Source: Flavobacteriaceae bacterium (GTDB taxonomy: Bacteria; Bacteroidota; Bacteroidia; Flavobacteriales; Flavobacteriaceae). Taken from it: 33,340 nucleotides of DNA. The stretch lies in the NCBI GenBank assembly GCA_018608425.1, contig JABAZL010000054.1, positions 1-33,340 of the forward strand, given 5' to 3'. Position 1 is the first letter of the stretch. Every line of letters starts with the position of its first letter. Below the pieces are notes generated by a model that saw only the letters and a program-made list of their open reading frames with translations, was not told the origin of the DNA and did not search any database. This document shows positions 18,593 through 27,200 of this stretch, piece after piece. The position numbers were made by a program, and so were the translations under genes.

Positions 18593-18916
18593 TTGAGTCA
18601 GGATATAAAGATCAATATTATCGATAGAGAAGGAGAAACCCACGAGGTTGAAGCTCCAACGGATATGGCTATGAACTTAATGGAGGTATGTAAAGCATAT
18701 GAACTTCCAGTTGAAGGAACCTGTGGTGGAATGGCCATGTGTGCTTCTTGTCAGTGCTATGTGCTTTCCGATTCTATTCTCCCAGAAAAGTCAGATGATG
18801 AAGAAGCCATGTTGTCCGAAGCGTATCATGTGCAAGAGAACAGTCGCTTGGGCTGCCAAATCCATATTGCTGCTGAAATGGATGGCTTGAAAGTACAGCT
18901 TGCTCCCGAGGAGTAG
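18593..18916 (+). CDS. Adrenodoxin-type [2Fe-2S] ferredoxin
   Basis: CGGMAMCASCQCYV cluster-binding motif with a distal Cys (RLGCQIH). TTG start. Confidence 0.88.
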   Translation: MSQDIKINIIDREGETHEVEAPTDMAMNLMEVCKAYELPVEGTCGGMAMCASCQCYVLSDSILPEKSDDEEAMLSEAYHVQENSRLGCQIHIAAEMDGLKVQLAPEE

Positions 18917-18982
18917 CAGATTATCTCAACAACATTTATATTTTTCTCGGATTTAGTTTATCTTGACAACAAATCCATTGAA

Positions 18983-20356
18983 ATGAAAAACGCCCTTTAC
19001 ATCCTTTTCATACTTCTATTTGTTGCCTGCGACAATACTTCTGTTCCTATAGTGAGCGAATTGCCTCCCATGACTAAAACCGATATGGCAGAGGGAATCC
19101 TCTATGAAGCCAATATTAGGCAATATTCTAAAGAAGGTACTTTTGATGCTTTTGCTAAGGATTTACAGAAACTCAAACAAATGGGAGTTAATATTCTTTG
19201 GCTTATGCCAATCAATCCTATTTCAACAACAAAGAGTAAAGGTCCTTTGGGAAGCTACTATGCGGTTGCAGATTATACAGGAGTGAATCCTGAATTTGGA
19301 ACTCTAGAGGATCTTAAAGCTTTAGTAACTCAAGCGCACGATTTAGGGATTTATGTGATTCTTGATTGGGTGCCAGGACATACGGGCTGGGATAATCATT
19401 GGATTAAAGATCATCCTGAATATTATCTTCAGAATGAAGCAGGAGAAATTATCGATCCCATCAATCCTTTTACAGGAGAATCTTTTGGTTGGACGGATGT
19501 TGCAGATTTGAATTATGACAATATGGAGATGCGACAGGCCATGCGAGAAGCAATGGTGTACTGGGTCAAAGAAGTCAATATTGATGGCTATAGAGTTGAT
19601 CAGGCCTATGCTGTTCCTATGGAGTTTTACAAAAAAACCTTCGCAGCTTTACGTGAAGTTAAACCTGTTTTTTTGCTAGCTGAAACCGATGTTAATCACC
19701 CTGGAGGTATTGAGATGGTTGACCTTTTTGACGCATCGTATGATTGGCCAGGGCATCATCTCTTAAAAGATATTGTTCATGCTAAAAAGAATGTAACGGA
19801 TTGGGATTCACACATTAAAAACCTATTAGAAACGTACAACGATCGCAACATTGTAGTTAATTTTATAAGCAATCATGACGAGAATTCATGGAATGGAACT
19901 GTGCAAGAAAGCTTTGGCGCTGCTGCAGACGTTTCCTTAGCCTTAGATTATTTGTCTCCTGGAATGCCGCTTATTTACAGTGGAATGGAATACGATTTAG
20001 ACAAAAGATTATTGTTTTTTGAAAAAGACAGCTTCCCTAAAGTAGCAGGAAAAACCTTCAAATTGTTGGAACAACTGGGAGTGTTGAAACTTCAACATCC
20101 AGCACTTCACAGTGGAGTTGACCGAGGAACCTACAGACGACTCTCTACATCAAGAGATGAAAATGTTTTGGCATTTGAGAGAACTAAAAAAGGAGATACG
20201 GTTGTTTTTATCGCAAATATAAGTGCAGAGTATGTTGGGTTCACCGCACCTTACAATGGAACTTTTAAACGATTTGAAGACGGAAAAGTAAAAATTCTTT
20301 CAGATACGTATGAACATCGAATGCGACCGTGGGAATTTTGGATTTTAACTAAATAA
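18983..20356 (+). CDS. GH13 alpha-amylase-family lipoprotein
   Basis: Lipobox (ILLFVACDN); IDGYRVDQAY, LLAETD and ISNHDEN match GH13 catalytic regions. Confidence 0.92.
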   Translation: MKNALYILFILLFVACDNTSVPIVSELPPMTKTDMAEGILYEANIRQYSKEGTFDAFAKDLQKLKQMGVNILWLMPINPISTTKSKGPLGSYYAVADYTGVNPEFGTLEDLKALVTQAHDLGIYVILDWVPGHTGWDNHWIKDHPEYYLQNEAGEIIDPINPFTGESFGWTDVADLNYDNMEMRQAMREAMVYWVKEVNIDGYRVDQAYAVPMEFYKKTFAALREVKPVFLLAETDVNHPGGIEMVDLFDASYDWPGHHLLKDIVHAKKNVTDWDSHIKNLLETYNDRNIVVNFISNHDENSWNGTVQESFGAAADVSLALDYLSPGMPLIYSGMEYDLDKRLLFFEKDSFPKVAGKTFKLLEQLGVLKLQHPALHSGVDRGTYRRLSTSRDENVLAFERTKKGDTVVFIANISAEYVGFTAPYNGTFKRFEDGKVKILSDTYEHRMRPWEFWILTK

Positions 20357-20365
20357 TTATATTGA

Positions 20366-21115
20366 ATGCAAAACTTTATAAAAGTACTATTAATGACACT
20401 TTTTATTTCCTCTTGTCAAGCTCCAGATTCTAAAACTCTTGTTATTGGTCATCGGGGTGCACGTGGTCACGTTGCAGAAAATACGCTAGCATCGATTAGC
20501 AAGGCAATTGAACTCGGTGTCGATGGAGTTGAGATTGATGTTTTTCGATGTGCTACAGGCGAATTGGTTGTTTTTCATGACAAGACTTTAGACGCACTCA
20601 CCAATGGCACAGGGTATATAGAGCAAATGTCCTTGGATTCGATAAAACAATTCCTTGTTTTGGGTAAAGAACCCATTCCGACATTGAATGAAGTGATGGA
20701 TCTTATAGACGGAACAATTCAATTGAATATTGAACTCAAAGGAACACAAACTGCCGTTATAACGTCTGAACTGATCGAGCACTATTTTGAAACCTCAAAT
20801 TGGGAAGCAAAGAATATTTTTATTTCTTCTTTCGATTGGAATGAGTTGGATCAATTTTATAAAGTAAACCAAAAAGTTGCAATTGCAGTGTTGACAGAGG
20901 ACGACCCAATCGACGCAATTCCTGTAGCAAAACGATTAGCAGCATTTGCAGTCAATCCAGATTTCAAAAGCCTTACAGAAGCAAATGTTGATAAAATACA
21001 CGAGGCAGGCTTTAAGGTGTATCCATGGACTGTAAACGAGCTCGAAGATATTGAACGAATGATAGCAATTGGAGTCGACGCATTAATAACTGATTTTCCA
21101 GAAAGAATTGAATAA
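20366..21115 (+). CDS. Glycerophosphodiester phosphodiesterase family lipoprotein
   Basis: LFISSCQAP lipobox; GHRGARGHVAENT, EIDV, FHDKTLDALT, YPWTVN motifs. Confidence 0.93.
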   Translation: MQNFIKVLLMTLFISSCQAPDSKTLVIGHRGARGHVAENTLASISKAIELGVDGVEIDVFRCATGELVVFHDKTLDALTNGTGYIEQMSLDSIKQFLVLGKEPIPTLNEVMDLIDGTIQLNIELKGTQTAVITSELIEHYFETSNWEAKNIFISSFDWNELDQFYKVNQKVAIAVLTEDDPIDAIPVAKRLAAFAVNPDFKSLTEANVDKIHEAGFKVYPWTVNELEDIERMIAIGVDALITDFPERIE

Positions 21116-21158
21116 AAATGGATTGGCTTTTGATAAACAAATTAATGCGTCAGTGATT

Positions 21159-22085
21159 CTAAAAACGCTCTAATATGCCAATTCTTTTATCAATAGGGGG
21201 GTGAGTTGAAAACAAACCTTTTGAACTAAAAGAAGATTTTTCTGGTGAATTTTCAATACACAACTGTGCTAGCTCTTCGCTTTTAAAACTTTCAATCTTA
21301 TGATTGCCAGAGATTTTTCGTAATGCAGAAGCTAAGGCTAGTGGTTTTTTGGTCATCTCAGCCGCACCTGCATCTGCCATGTATTCTCGTTTTTTAGACA
21401 ATGCAAATTTAAAAAGCATTGAAATAAAATATACGACCAAAGAGATCACTAAGGAAATAATGATTATTCTAATGTCTTTTTTCTTTCCTCTACCGAATAA
21501 AATATTTCTAAAAATTATATTCACTAGAAACGAGAAAATACCAACAAAAATAATGGAAATGATAAGTAAGCGAACGTCATTATTTTTAATGTGCATTAGC
21601 TCATGTGCAATAACTCCTTCTAGTTCATCATTTTCGAGAGTTTCTATAATACCTTGAGTCAAGGTTACCGTATATGTTTTTTCATTAATACCACTCGCAA
21701 ATGCATTGAGTGCGTCGCTTTGAATGATTCTGAGTTTTGGCATTTTCATCCCCTGAGATATACACAGGTTTTCAACCAAATTATATACACGTTTATTCGT
21801 TCTTCTTTCAAGAGTTTCAGAACCCGCACTTTTATTGATCGATATTGAATGCGCGAAATAAGCAATGGTAAACCAAATAATTACCCCTACTAAAACATAG
21901 GGTATGTATTCCAAGAATACATTATTTGTAAGTTCAAAATTAAATGAAGTGTCGTAGGTCGTAAACATTAGAAAAGCCCAAACTGCTGCCAAGATTAAAG
22001 AAGGAAAACCCAATAACAGAAAAAATGATCGAATATTATTTTTTCGTTGTTGTTGAAGAATTCCTACGTATGGTAGTTTCTGCAT
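21159..22085 (-). CDS. M48-family (HtpX-like) membrane zinc metalloprotease
   Basis: VIAHELMHIKNNDVRL (HExxH), SKKREYMADAGAAEMTKKP, THPPIDKRI motifs. Confidence 0.92.
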   Translation of the reverse strand: MQKLPYVGILQQQRKNNIRSFFLLLGFPSLILAAVWAFLMFTTYDTSFNFELTNNVFLEYIPYVLVGVIIWFTIAYFAHSISINKSAGSETLERRTNKRVYNLVENLCISQGMKMPKLRIIQSDALNAFASGINEKTYTVTLTQGIIETLENDELEGVIAHELMHIKNNDVRLLIISIIFVGIFSFLVNIIFRNILFGRGKKKDIRIIIISLVISLVVYFISMLFKFALSKKREYMADAGAAEMTKKPLALASALRKISGNHKIESFKSEELAQLCIENSPEKSSFSSKGLFSTHPPIDKRIGILERF

Positions 22086-22103
22086 AACAAAAATTAAAAT
22101 AAA

Positions 22104-22667
22104 TTAAAACTTAACCTCTGGAGATTTATCGAGTGCTACGCGTTGATTATCACCTAAATCAAACATTTCCTGAGTTTTAAACCCAAACATACCTGCAAAC
22201 ATGTTGTTAGGGAATTTCTCAATTGCTGTGTTCAATTCCCTTGTTGCGGAATTGAAGTATCTACGTGATGAAGCTAATTTATTTTCTATATCAGAAATTT
22301 CATCTTGAAGTTGAAGAAAACCTTCACTTGCTTTTAAATCAGGATAAGCCTCTACTTGGATGTTAAAACCGCTCATAGCAGATGATAACTCGTTTTCTGA
22401 TTTTATCTTATCAGAAATTGTAGAAGCACCCATCGCCTTATTTCTTGCTTCTGTAACTCGGGTGAGTACCTCGCGTTCATGATCCATATAGCCTTTTACA
22501 GATCCAATTAATTGTGGAATAAGATCGTGGCGTTGTTTCAATTGAACGTCAATATCTGCAAATGCATTCTCTCTGTTGTTCTTGTAGGTAACAAATCTAT
22601 TGTAGGTCGAAACAAGAAAAATGATTAGGATTACGGATACTCCAATAATAATGTAAGTTGTTGTCAT
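22104..22667 (-). CDS. LemA family protein
   Basis: N-terminal TM, YNRFVTYKNNRENAFADIDVQLKQRHDLIPQL motif. Confidence 0.94.
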   Translation of the reverse strand: MTTTYIIIGVSVILIIFLVSTYNRFVTYKNNRENAFADIDVQLKQRHDLIPQLIGSVKGYMDHEREVLTRVTEARNKAMGASTISDKIKSENELSSAMSGFNIQVEAYPDLKASEGFLQLQDEISDIENKLASSRRYFNSATRELNTAIEKFPNNMFAGMFGFKTQEMFDLGDNQRVALDKSPEVKF

Positions 22668-22777
22668 ATTGTACTTTTATTAAGATGTGGGTTGAAAATT
22701 GTGTTATAAATGTATGAAAATATTCTTAATGATTTTATTCAAAATGTAGAACGCAGATAAAATTCGCTTAGTAAATT

Positions 22778-22799
22778 TTAAAAATCTCCCGAAGAGATT
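22778..22799 (-). terminator. Possible weak rho-independent terminator (minus strand)
   Basis: Minus strand reads AATCTC-TTCGG-GAGATT followed by T-rich TTTAAAATTT: 6-bp stem with short loop, downstream of the TspO gene. Confidence 0.3.
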
Positions 22800-22903
22800 G
22801 GTGGATAAAGAAATCACGTAATCAACAAATTCTATGTTGAGGTGTGTTTCAAATTGAACACTTTAAAACTACACTTTTTTTCTTATAAAATGTTAATTAC
22901 CGC

Positions 22904-22919
22904 ATTTACTTTAGTAAAT
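22904..22919. repeat. Short perfect palindrome ATTTACT-TT-AGTAAAT
   Basis: 7-nt arms, 2-nt centre, just downstream of the TspO gene stop on the minus strand. Confidence 0.35.
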
Positions 22920-22931
22920 AATTGCTGCTAT

Positions 22932-23414
22932 TTAATTCAATATAAATACTCCCAGATTTAATGCTGTGGCGTAGAGCAACCATGCAAAATAAGGGTAAAG
23001 CAAATAAGCTGCATTCTTGTTGACTACTTTAAACCATTTGATCGTTAAAAGAACCAAGACGAGTAGAGCTAGAATAATAATAAGTCCTCCGAAAATGTTT
23101 CTTAAACCGAAGAAAACTAAAGACCACATTGCGTTTAAAGTCAACTGAGCTCCAAAGTGATACAGTGCAGTCTTTACCCATTTGTGGTGACTTCCAAATG
23201 ACCAAATCCATCCTGCAGACCATCCCATAAGAATGTATAAAAGGGTCCACACAGGTCCAAAAAGCCAATTCGGCGGAGTAAAGAAAGGTTTGTTGAGGCC
23301 TGCATACCAAACAGGAATTGCCGATTGTGTAACGCTTCCGGCGATCCCGCCAATAATCAGGCAGACAACAATGGAAAAAAGTATGGCAATTCTTTTTTGG
23401 TTTTTTGTTTTCAT
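22932..23414 (-). CDS. TspO/MBR family protein
   Basis: 160 aa, five TM; WYAGLNKPFFTPPNWLFGPVWTLLYILMGWSAG motif. Confidence 0.95.
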   Translation of the reverse strand: MKTKNQKRIAILFSIVVCLIIGGIAGSVTQSAIPVWYAGLNKPFFTPPNWLFGPVWTLLYILMGWSAGWIWSFGSHHKWVKTALYHFGAQLTLNAMWSLVFFGLRNIFGGLIIILALLVLVLLTIKWFKVVNKNAAYLLYPYFAWLLYATALNLGVFILN

Positions 23415-23484
23415 AAAATAGAATCAAATACTAAGATACAAAATTCCGATTGGCTTATTGCTTTCTTGTCATGCACGAATCCAT

Positions 23485-23492
23485 TATCTTTG
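23485..23492 (+). promoter_or_regulatory. Putative -7 box TATCTTTG immediately before mvaD
   Basis: TAnnTTTG ends 6 nt before the ATG at 23499; TTG at 23466-23468 and 23458-23460. Confidence 0.5.
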
Positions 23493-23498
23493 TATCCT

Positions 23499-24578
23499 AT
23501 GGATAGTGAAAAAGATTTTATTGAAAAAAGCGAACTAGTAGTTTCTGGTTCTTCTAAATGGGAAGCACCAAGTAATATTGCTTTAGTGAAGTATTGGGGT
23601 AAATTTGGGGCTCAGTATCCACAGAATCCATCCTTGAGTTTTACTTTGTCACAATGTGTTACTCAAACTTCGATAGCATACAAACCCAAAGAAAATCAGT
23701 TGTCTGAATTTTCTTTCGACTTTACTTTTGAAGGGGAACCTACTCCAAGTTTTCATCCAAAGATTGAAACTTTTCTAGAGCGAATAGCGCCTTATGTGCC
23801 CTTTGTGAAAAACCATCACCTTGCAATTGAAAGTAGTAATTCATTTCCCCATAGTAGCGGAATTGCTTCATCAGCTTCAGGTATGAGTGCACTTGCACTC
23901 GGAATTATGTCCATTGAAAAAGCAGGAAATCCATCAATGTCTGAGGCTTATTTTTTAAAGAAGGCTTCTTTTTTAGCGCGCTTAGGATCTGGAAGTGCAG
24001 CACGCAGTATACAAGGGCCTATGGTAAGTTGGGGAGTTTCGGATGTTATCGAAGGAAGTTCTGACTTATACGGAACGCCGTTATCTTCAGCGTTACATCC
24101 CGTGTTTCAGGATTACCAAGACACTATTTTATTAATTGACAAAGGTCAAAAAAAGGTCAGTAGTACTCTTGGTCACAACCTGATGAAGAATCATCCTTAT
24201 TCAGCTACTCGATTTGAGCAAGCACGTACGAATGTTAAACTTCTAAAACCAATTTTAGCATCTGGAGATCTTGATGCTTTTGTTTCCTTGGTGGAGTCCG
24301 AAGCTTTGACTCTTCATGCGTTGATGATGGCTTCCGAGCCTTATTTTATTTTAATGCATCCCAATACCCTTCAGGTTATAAATAAAGTTTGGGCCTATCG
24401 CAAAGAGACTCAATCAGCCTTATGTTTTACTTTAGATGCTGGTGCTAATGTTCACTTGCTTTATCCAAAGTCAGAGAAAGATGTTGTTTTGAAATTCATT
24501 AAAGATGAATTAGCAAGCTACTGTCAAAAGAATCAATTCATTGAAGATCAAATTGGTAATGGCGCCAAAAAACTATAA
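23499..24578 (+). CDS. mvaD: Diphosphomevalonate decarboxylase (GHMP family)
   Basis: SNIALVKYWGK, SSGIASSASGMSALAL, GSGSAARS motifs. ATG at 23499 preferred; the ORF-track start at 23325 runs antisense into tspO. Confidence 0.9.
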   Translation: MDSEKDFIEKSELVVSGSSKWEAPSNIALVKYWGKFGAQYPQNPSLSFTLSQCVTQTSIAYKPKENQLSEFSFDFTFEGEPTPSFHPKIETFLERIAPYVPFVKNHHLAIESSNSFPHSSGIASSASGMSALALGIMSIEKAGNPSMSEAYFLKKASFLARLGSGSAARSIQGPMVSWGVSDVIEGSSDLYGTPLSSALHPVFQDYQDTILLIDKGQKKVSSTLGHNLMKNHPYSATRFEQARTNVKLLKPILASGDLDAFVSLVESEALTLHALMMASEPYFILMHPNTLQVINKVWAYRKETQSALCFTLDAGANVHLLYPKSEKDVVLKFIKDELASYCQKNQFIEDQIGNGAKKL

Positions 24579-24583
24579 CTTTG
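24553..24583 (+). promoter_or_regulatory. Putative promoter TTG-N20-TAACTTTG for the GHMP kinase gene
   Basis: TTG 24553-24555, TAACTTTG 24576-24583; overlaps the mvaD stop; 7 nt before ATG 24591. Confidence 0.5.
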
Positions 24584-24590
24584 TAGTCAT

Positions 24591-25514
24591 ATGAAAGGTC
24601 CTTTATTCTACGCAAAAATTTTACTCTTTGGAGAGTATGGAATCATCAAAGATTCTAAAGGATTATCCATTCCCTATAATTTTTATAGAGGTGCTCTAAA
24701 AACATCCAATGATCCAAGCACTCAAGATTCACACCAAAAGCTCAATGCTTTTTGTGCACATCTAAAGACACTCCCGGAAACAATTGTGTCCTTCGATTGG
24801 GATCGCCTTGAATCGGATTTAAAAAACAACATGTATTTTGATAGTAGTATCCCTCAGGGGTATGGTATTGGAAGTAGCGGTGCGCTTGTAGCATCAATTT
24901 ACGATCAGTATGCGTTGGATAAAATTACTGTTTTAGAGAATTTAACTAAAGAAAAATTACAACACCTCAAGGCTATTTTTGCCGCAATGGAATCTTTTTT
25001 CCATGGTAAATCTTCGGGTCTAGATCCATTGAATAGCTATTTGAGTTTACCTATTTTAATCAATTCTCAAGATCATATTGAGCCAACGGGAATTCCATCT
25101 CAAAATCCTGAAGGTAAAGGCGCTGTTTTTTTATTGGATAGTGGTATCGTAGGTGAAACTGCACCTATGGTTTCTATCTTCATGGAGAACATGAAGCAAG
25201 AACCTTTTCGTATCATGATGAAAGATCAGTTTATCAATTACACGGATGCCTGTGTTGATGACTTTTTAAACGGAAATATAAGTTCTCTATTTTCGAATAT
25301 CAAGCAATTATCGAATTTAGTACTTCATAATTTTGAACCTATGATTCCCGAAGAGTTTCGTGCGATATGGAAACAAGGCATTGAAACAAATGATTACTAT
25401 CTTAAGTTATGTGGATCTGGCGGTGGAGGATATATCCTCGGATTTGCTCAAGATTTTGAAAAAGCCCAGAAAGCATTGCAAGGGCATCGTTTAGAAGTAG
25501 TTTATAATTTCTAG
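24591..25514 (+). CDS. GHMP kinase, likely mevalonate kinase
   Basis: LLFGEYGIIKDSKGLSIP, PQGYGIGSSGALVASI, GKSSGLDPLNSYLSLP, LCGSGGGGYIL motifs. Confidence 0.83.
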   Translation: MKGPLFYAKILLFGEYGIIKDSKGLSIPYNFYRGALKTSNDPSTQDSHQKLNAFCAHLKTLPETIVSFDWDRLESDLKNNMYFDSSIPQGYGIGSSGALVASIYDQYALDKITVLENLTKEKLQHLKAIFAAMESFFHGKSSGLDPLNSYLSLPILINSQDHIEPTGIPSQNPEGKGAVFLLDSGIVGETAPMVSIFMENMKQEPFRIMMKDQFINYTDACVDDFLNGNISSLFSNIKQLSNLVLHNFEPMIPEEFRAIWKQGIETNDYYLKLCGSGGGGYILGFAQDFEKAQKALQGHRLEVVYNF

Positions 25515-25521
25515 AAAAGCC

Positions 25522-26418
25522 ATGCTTTTCAAAAAACAACATATCAACAATTTTGGAATTCAAATCTTGGCTTTATTTGCTTCAGTTCGAGGCTATACGC
25601 TAACCACTATTATTGTTGCACAATATCTCAGCGCTCGATATATTTTTGCACCGCACAGCAACTGGAAAGAAATCCTTTTTGACACCAAATTGTTGATGTT
25701 GGTTTTTGCTACTTCCTTTGCTATTGCAGGAGGTTACTTGATCAATAATTTTTATGATGCTGAAAAAGATCAAATCAATCGTCCGCATAAGTATCTTCTA
25801 GAACACCGAGTCTCTGCTTCTTTTCAGCTTTTTTGTTATGCATTACTCAATACACTTGCCTTGGTTTTGTCGATGCTGGTCTCTTGGCGAACAGTTCCTT
25901 TTTTCTTAGCTTATATTTTTGGAATCTGGTTGTATAGCCATCTCTTGAAGAAGCAATTTTGGACAAGTAATGTCTTTGCAGTTATCCTGGCTGTTATTCC
26001 TTTTTTCGCAATTACACTGTATTTTAAAAACTTCTCAAGTCTTGTCTTTTATCACGCTAGTTTTTTATTTTTAATTGTATTGATTCGTGACCTCATTAAA
26101 GATTTAGAGAATTTCAAAGGCGATTGGGTAAGAGATTACAAGACCATTGCCGTTGTTTTTGGGGAGCGAACTACCAAGATGATTTTGTCTTTTTTAGTGC
26201 TGCTTACCTTCATTCCAATTGCTTTACTGTTGGCACAAAAAGAGGTTTTACAGAGTATGTGGTATTATTTTATATTCACAATTCCTTTTTTATTCTTGAT
26301 CGTGTTGATCTTATGGAGATCCCCAGATCAAAAGACGTATCTTTGGCTGCATAATTTATTAAAAGCGCTTATTGTAGCTGGAATACTAAGTATCGTATTG
26401 GTTCGGTTTCCACTCTAA
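25522..26418 (+). CDS. UbiA-family prenyltransferase (geranylgeranylglycerol-phosphate geranylgeranyltransferase-like)
   Basis: NNFYDAEKDQINRPHK (NxxxDxxxD) and RDLIKDLENFKGDWVRDYKTIAV second Asp motif; multi-TM. Confidence 0.85.
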   Translation: MLFKKQHINNFGIQILALFASVRGYTLTTIIVAQYLSARYIFAPHSNWKEILFDTKLLMLVFATSFAIAGGYLINNFYDAEKDQINRPHKYLLEHRVSASFQLFCYALLNTLALVLSMLVSWRTVPFFLAYIFGIWLYSHLLKKQFWTSNVFAVILAVIPFFAITLYFKNFSSLVFYHASFLFLIVLIRDLIKDLENFKGDWVRDYKTIAVVFGERTTKMILSFLVLLTFIPIALLLAQKEVLQSMWYYFIFTIPFLFLIVLILWRSPDQKTYLWLHNLLKALIVAGILSIVLVRFPL

Positions 26419-26444
26419 GTTCAAACAGTTTTCAAACGCATTCT

Positions 26445-27200
26445 ATGGAATCAAAGTCTAATAATTCTTCCCCTAAAAAAACAGCGAGCTCAACTCGATT
26501 AAACAAGTATATCGCTAATTCTGGGATTTGTTCTCGCCGTGAAGCAGATATGTATATCGCTATGGGAATGGTTAAGATAAACGGTAAGATCGTTGTAGAG
26601 ATGGGTTACCAAGTACAGCCCGGTGATGATGTGCGTTATGATGGGAGAAGAGTTGTTTCTGATAAACCAGCTTATGTGTTGTTGAATAAACCAAAAGGTT
26701 TTCTCGGTTCTGTTAAAAAAGGAACGTACAAGAAAGATGCTATGGAACTTATTGACAATGCCACTTCCTACCGTATCGATCCTGTCAACTCGATGGATCG
26801 TACATCTACTGGTTTACTTTTATTTACAAACGATACGGAACTTAAAATCAAACTTAAGAACCCTGCACGTGGAATAAACAAAGTCTTCCAAGTTGTTTTA
26901 GATAAGAATTTAGTTCAATCGGATCTTGAAAAAATCCGTGATGGTGTTGTCGTTGATAAATTTGACAAAATCCATGTTGAAGCAGTAAGCTTTATCCGTG
27001 GAGAAACTAAACGTAAAATTGGAGTAGAACTTTCTACTGAACGCCACCGCGCAATATTTCATATCTTCGAAAAGTTGGGTTATAAGGTAGAGCAAGTTGA
27101 TCGCGTAGTATATGCCCATTTGACTAAGAAGGATTTGCCTCGTGGAAAATGGAGACACCTCAATGAACGCGAAATCAATCTATTTAAAATGATGAAGTAA
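26445..27200 (+). CDS. RsuA/RluB-family pseudouridine synthase
   Basis: S4 domain (TRLNKYIANSGICSRREADMYI) and catalytic region VNSMDRTSTGLLLFTND. Confidence 0.92.
   Translation: MESKSNNSSPKKTASSTRLNKYIANSGICSRREADMYIAMGMVKINGKIVVEMGYQVQPGDDVRYDGRRVVSDKPAYVLLNKPKGFLGSVKKGTYKKDAMELIDNATSYRIDPVNSMDRTSTGLLLFTNDTELKIKLKNPARGINKVFQVVLDKNLVQSDLEKIRDGVVVDKFDKIHVEAVSFIRGETKRKIGVELSTERHRAIFHIFEKLGYKVEQVDRVVYAHLTKKDLPRGKWRHLNEREINLFKMMK

Noticed and set aside
21304-21657. 117-aa plus-strand ORF
   Set aside because: Antisense to the M48 protease gene; low-complexity translation; no domain.
23029-23427. 132-aa minus-strand ORF
   Set aside because: Out-of-frame shadow of the TspO gene with no recognisable domain.
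23325-23498. N-terminal extension of the mvaD ORF (MCNASGDPANNQADNNGKK...)
   Set aside because: It is antisense to tspO and lacks family similarity. ATG at 23499 gives the expected N-terminus and follows a promoter box.
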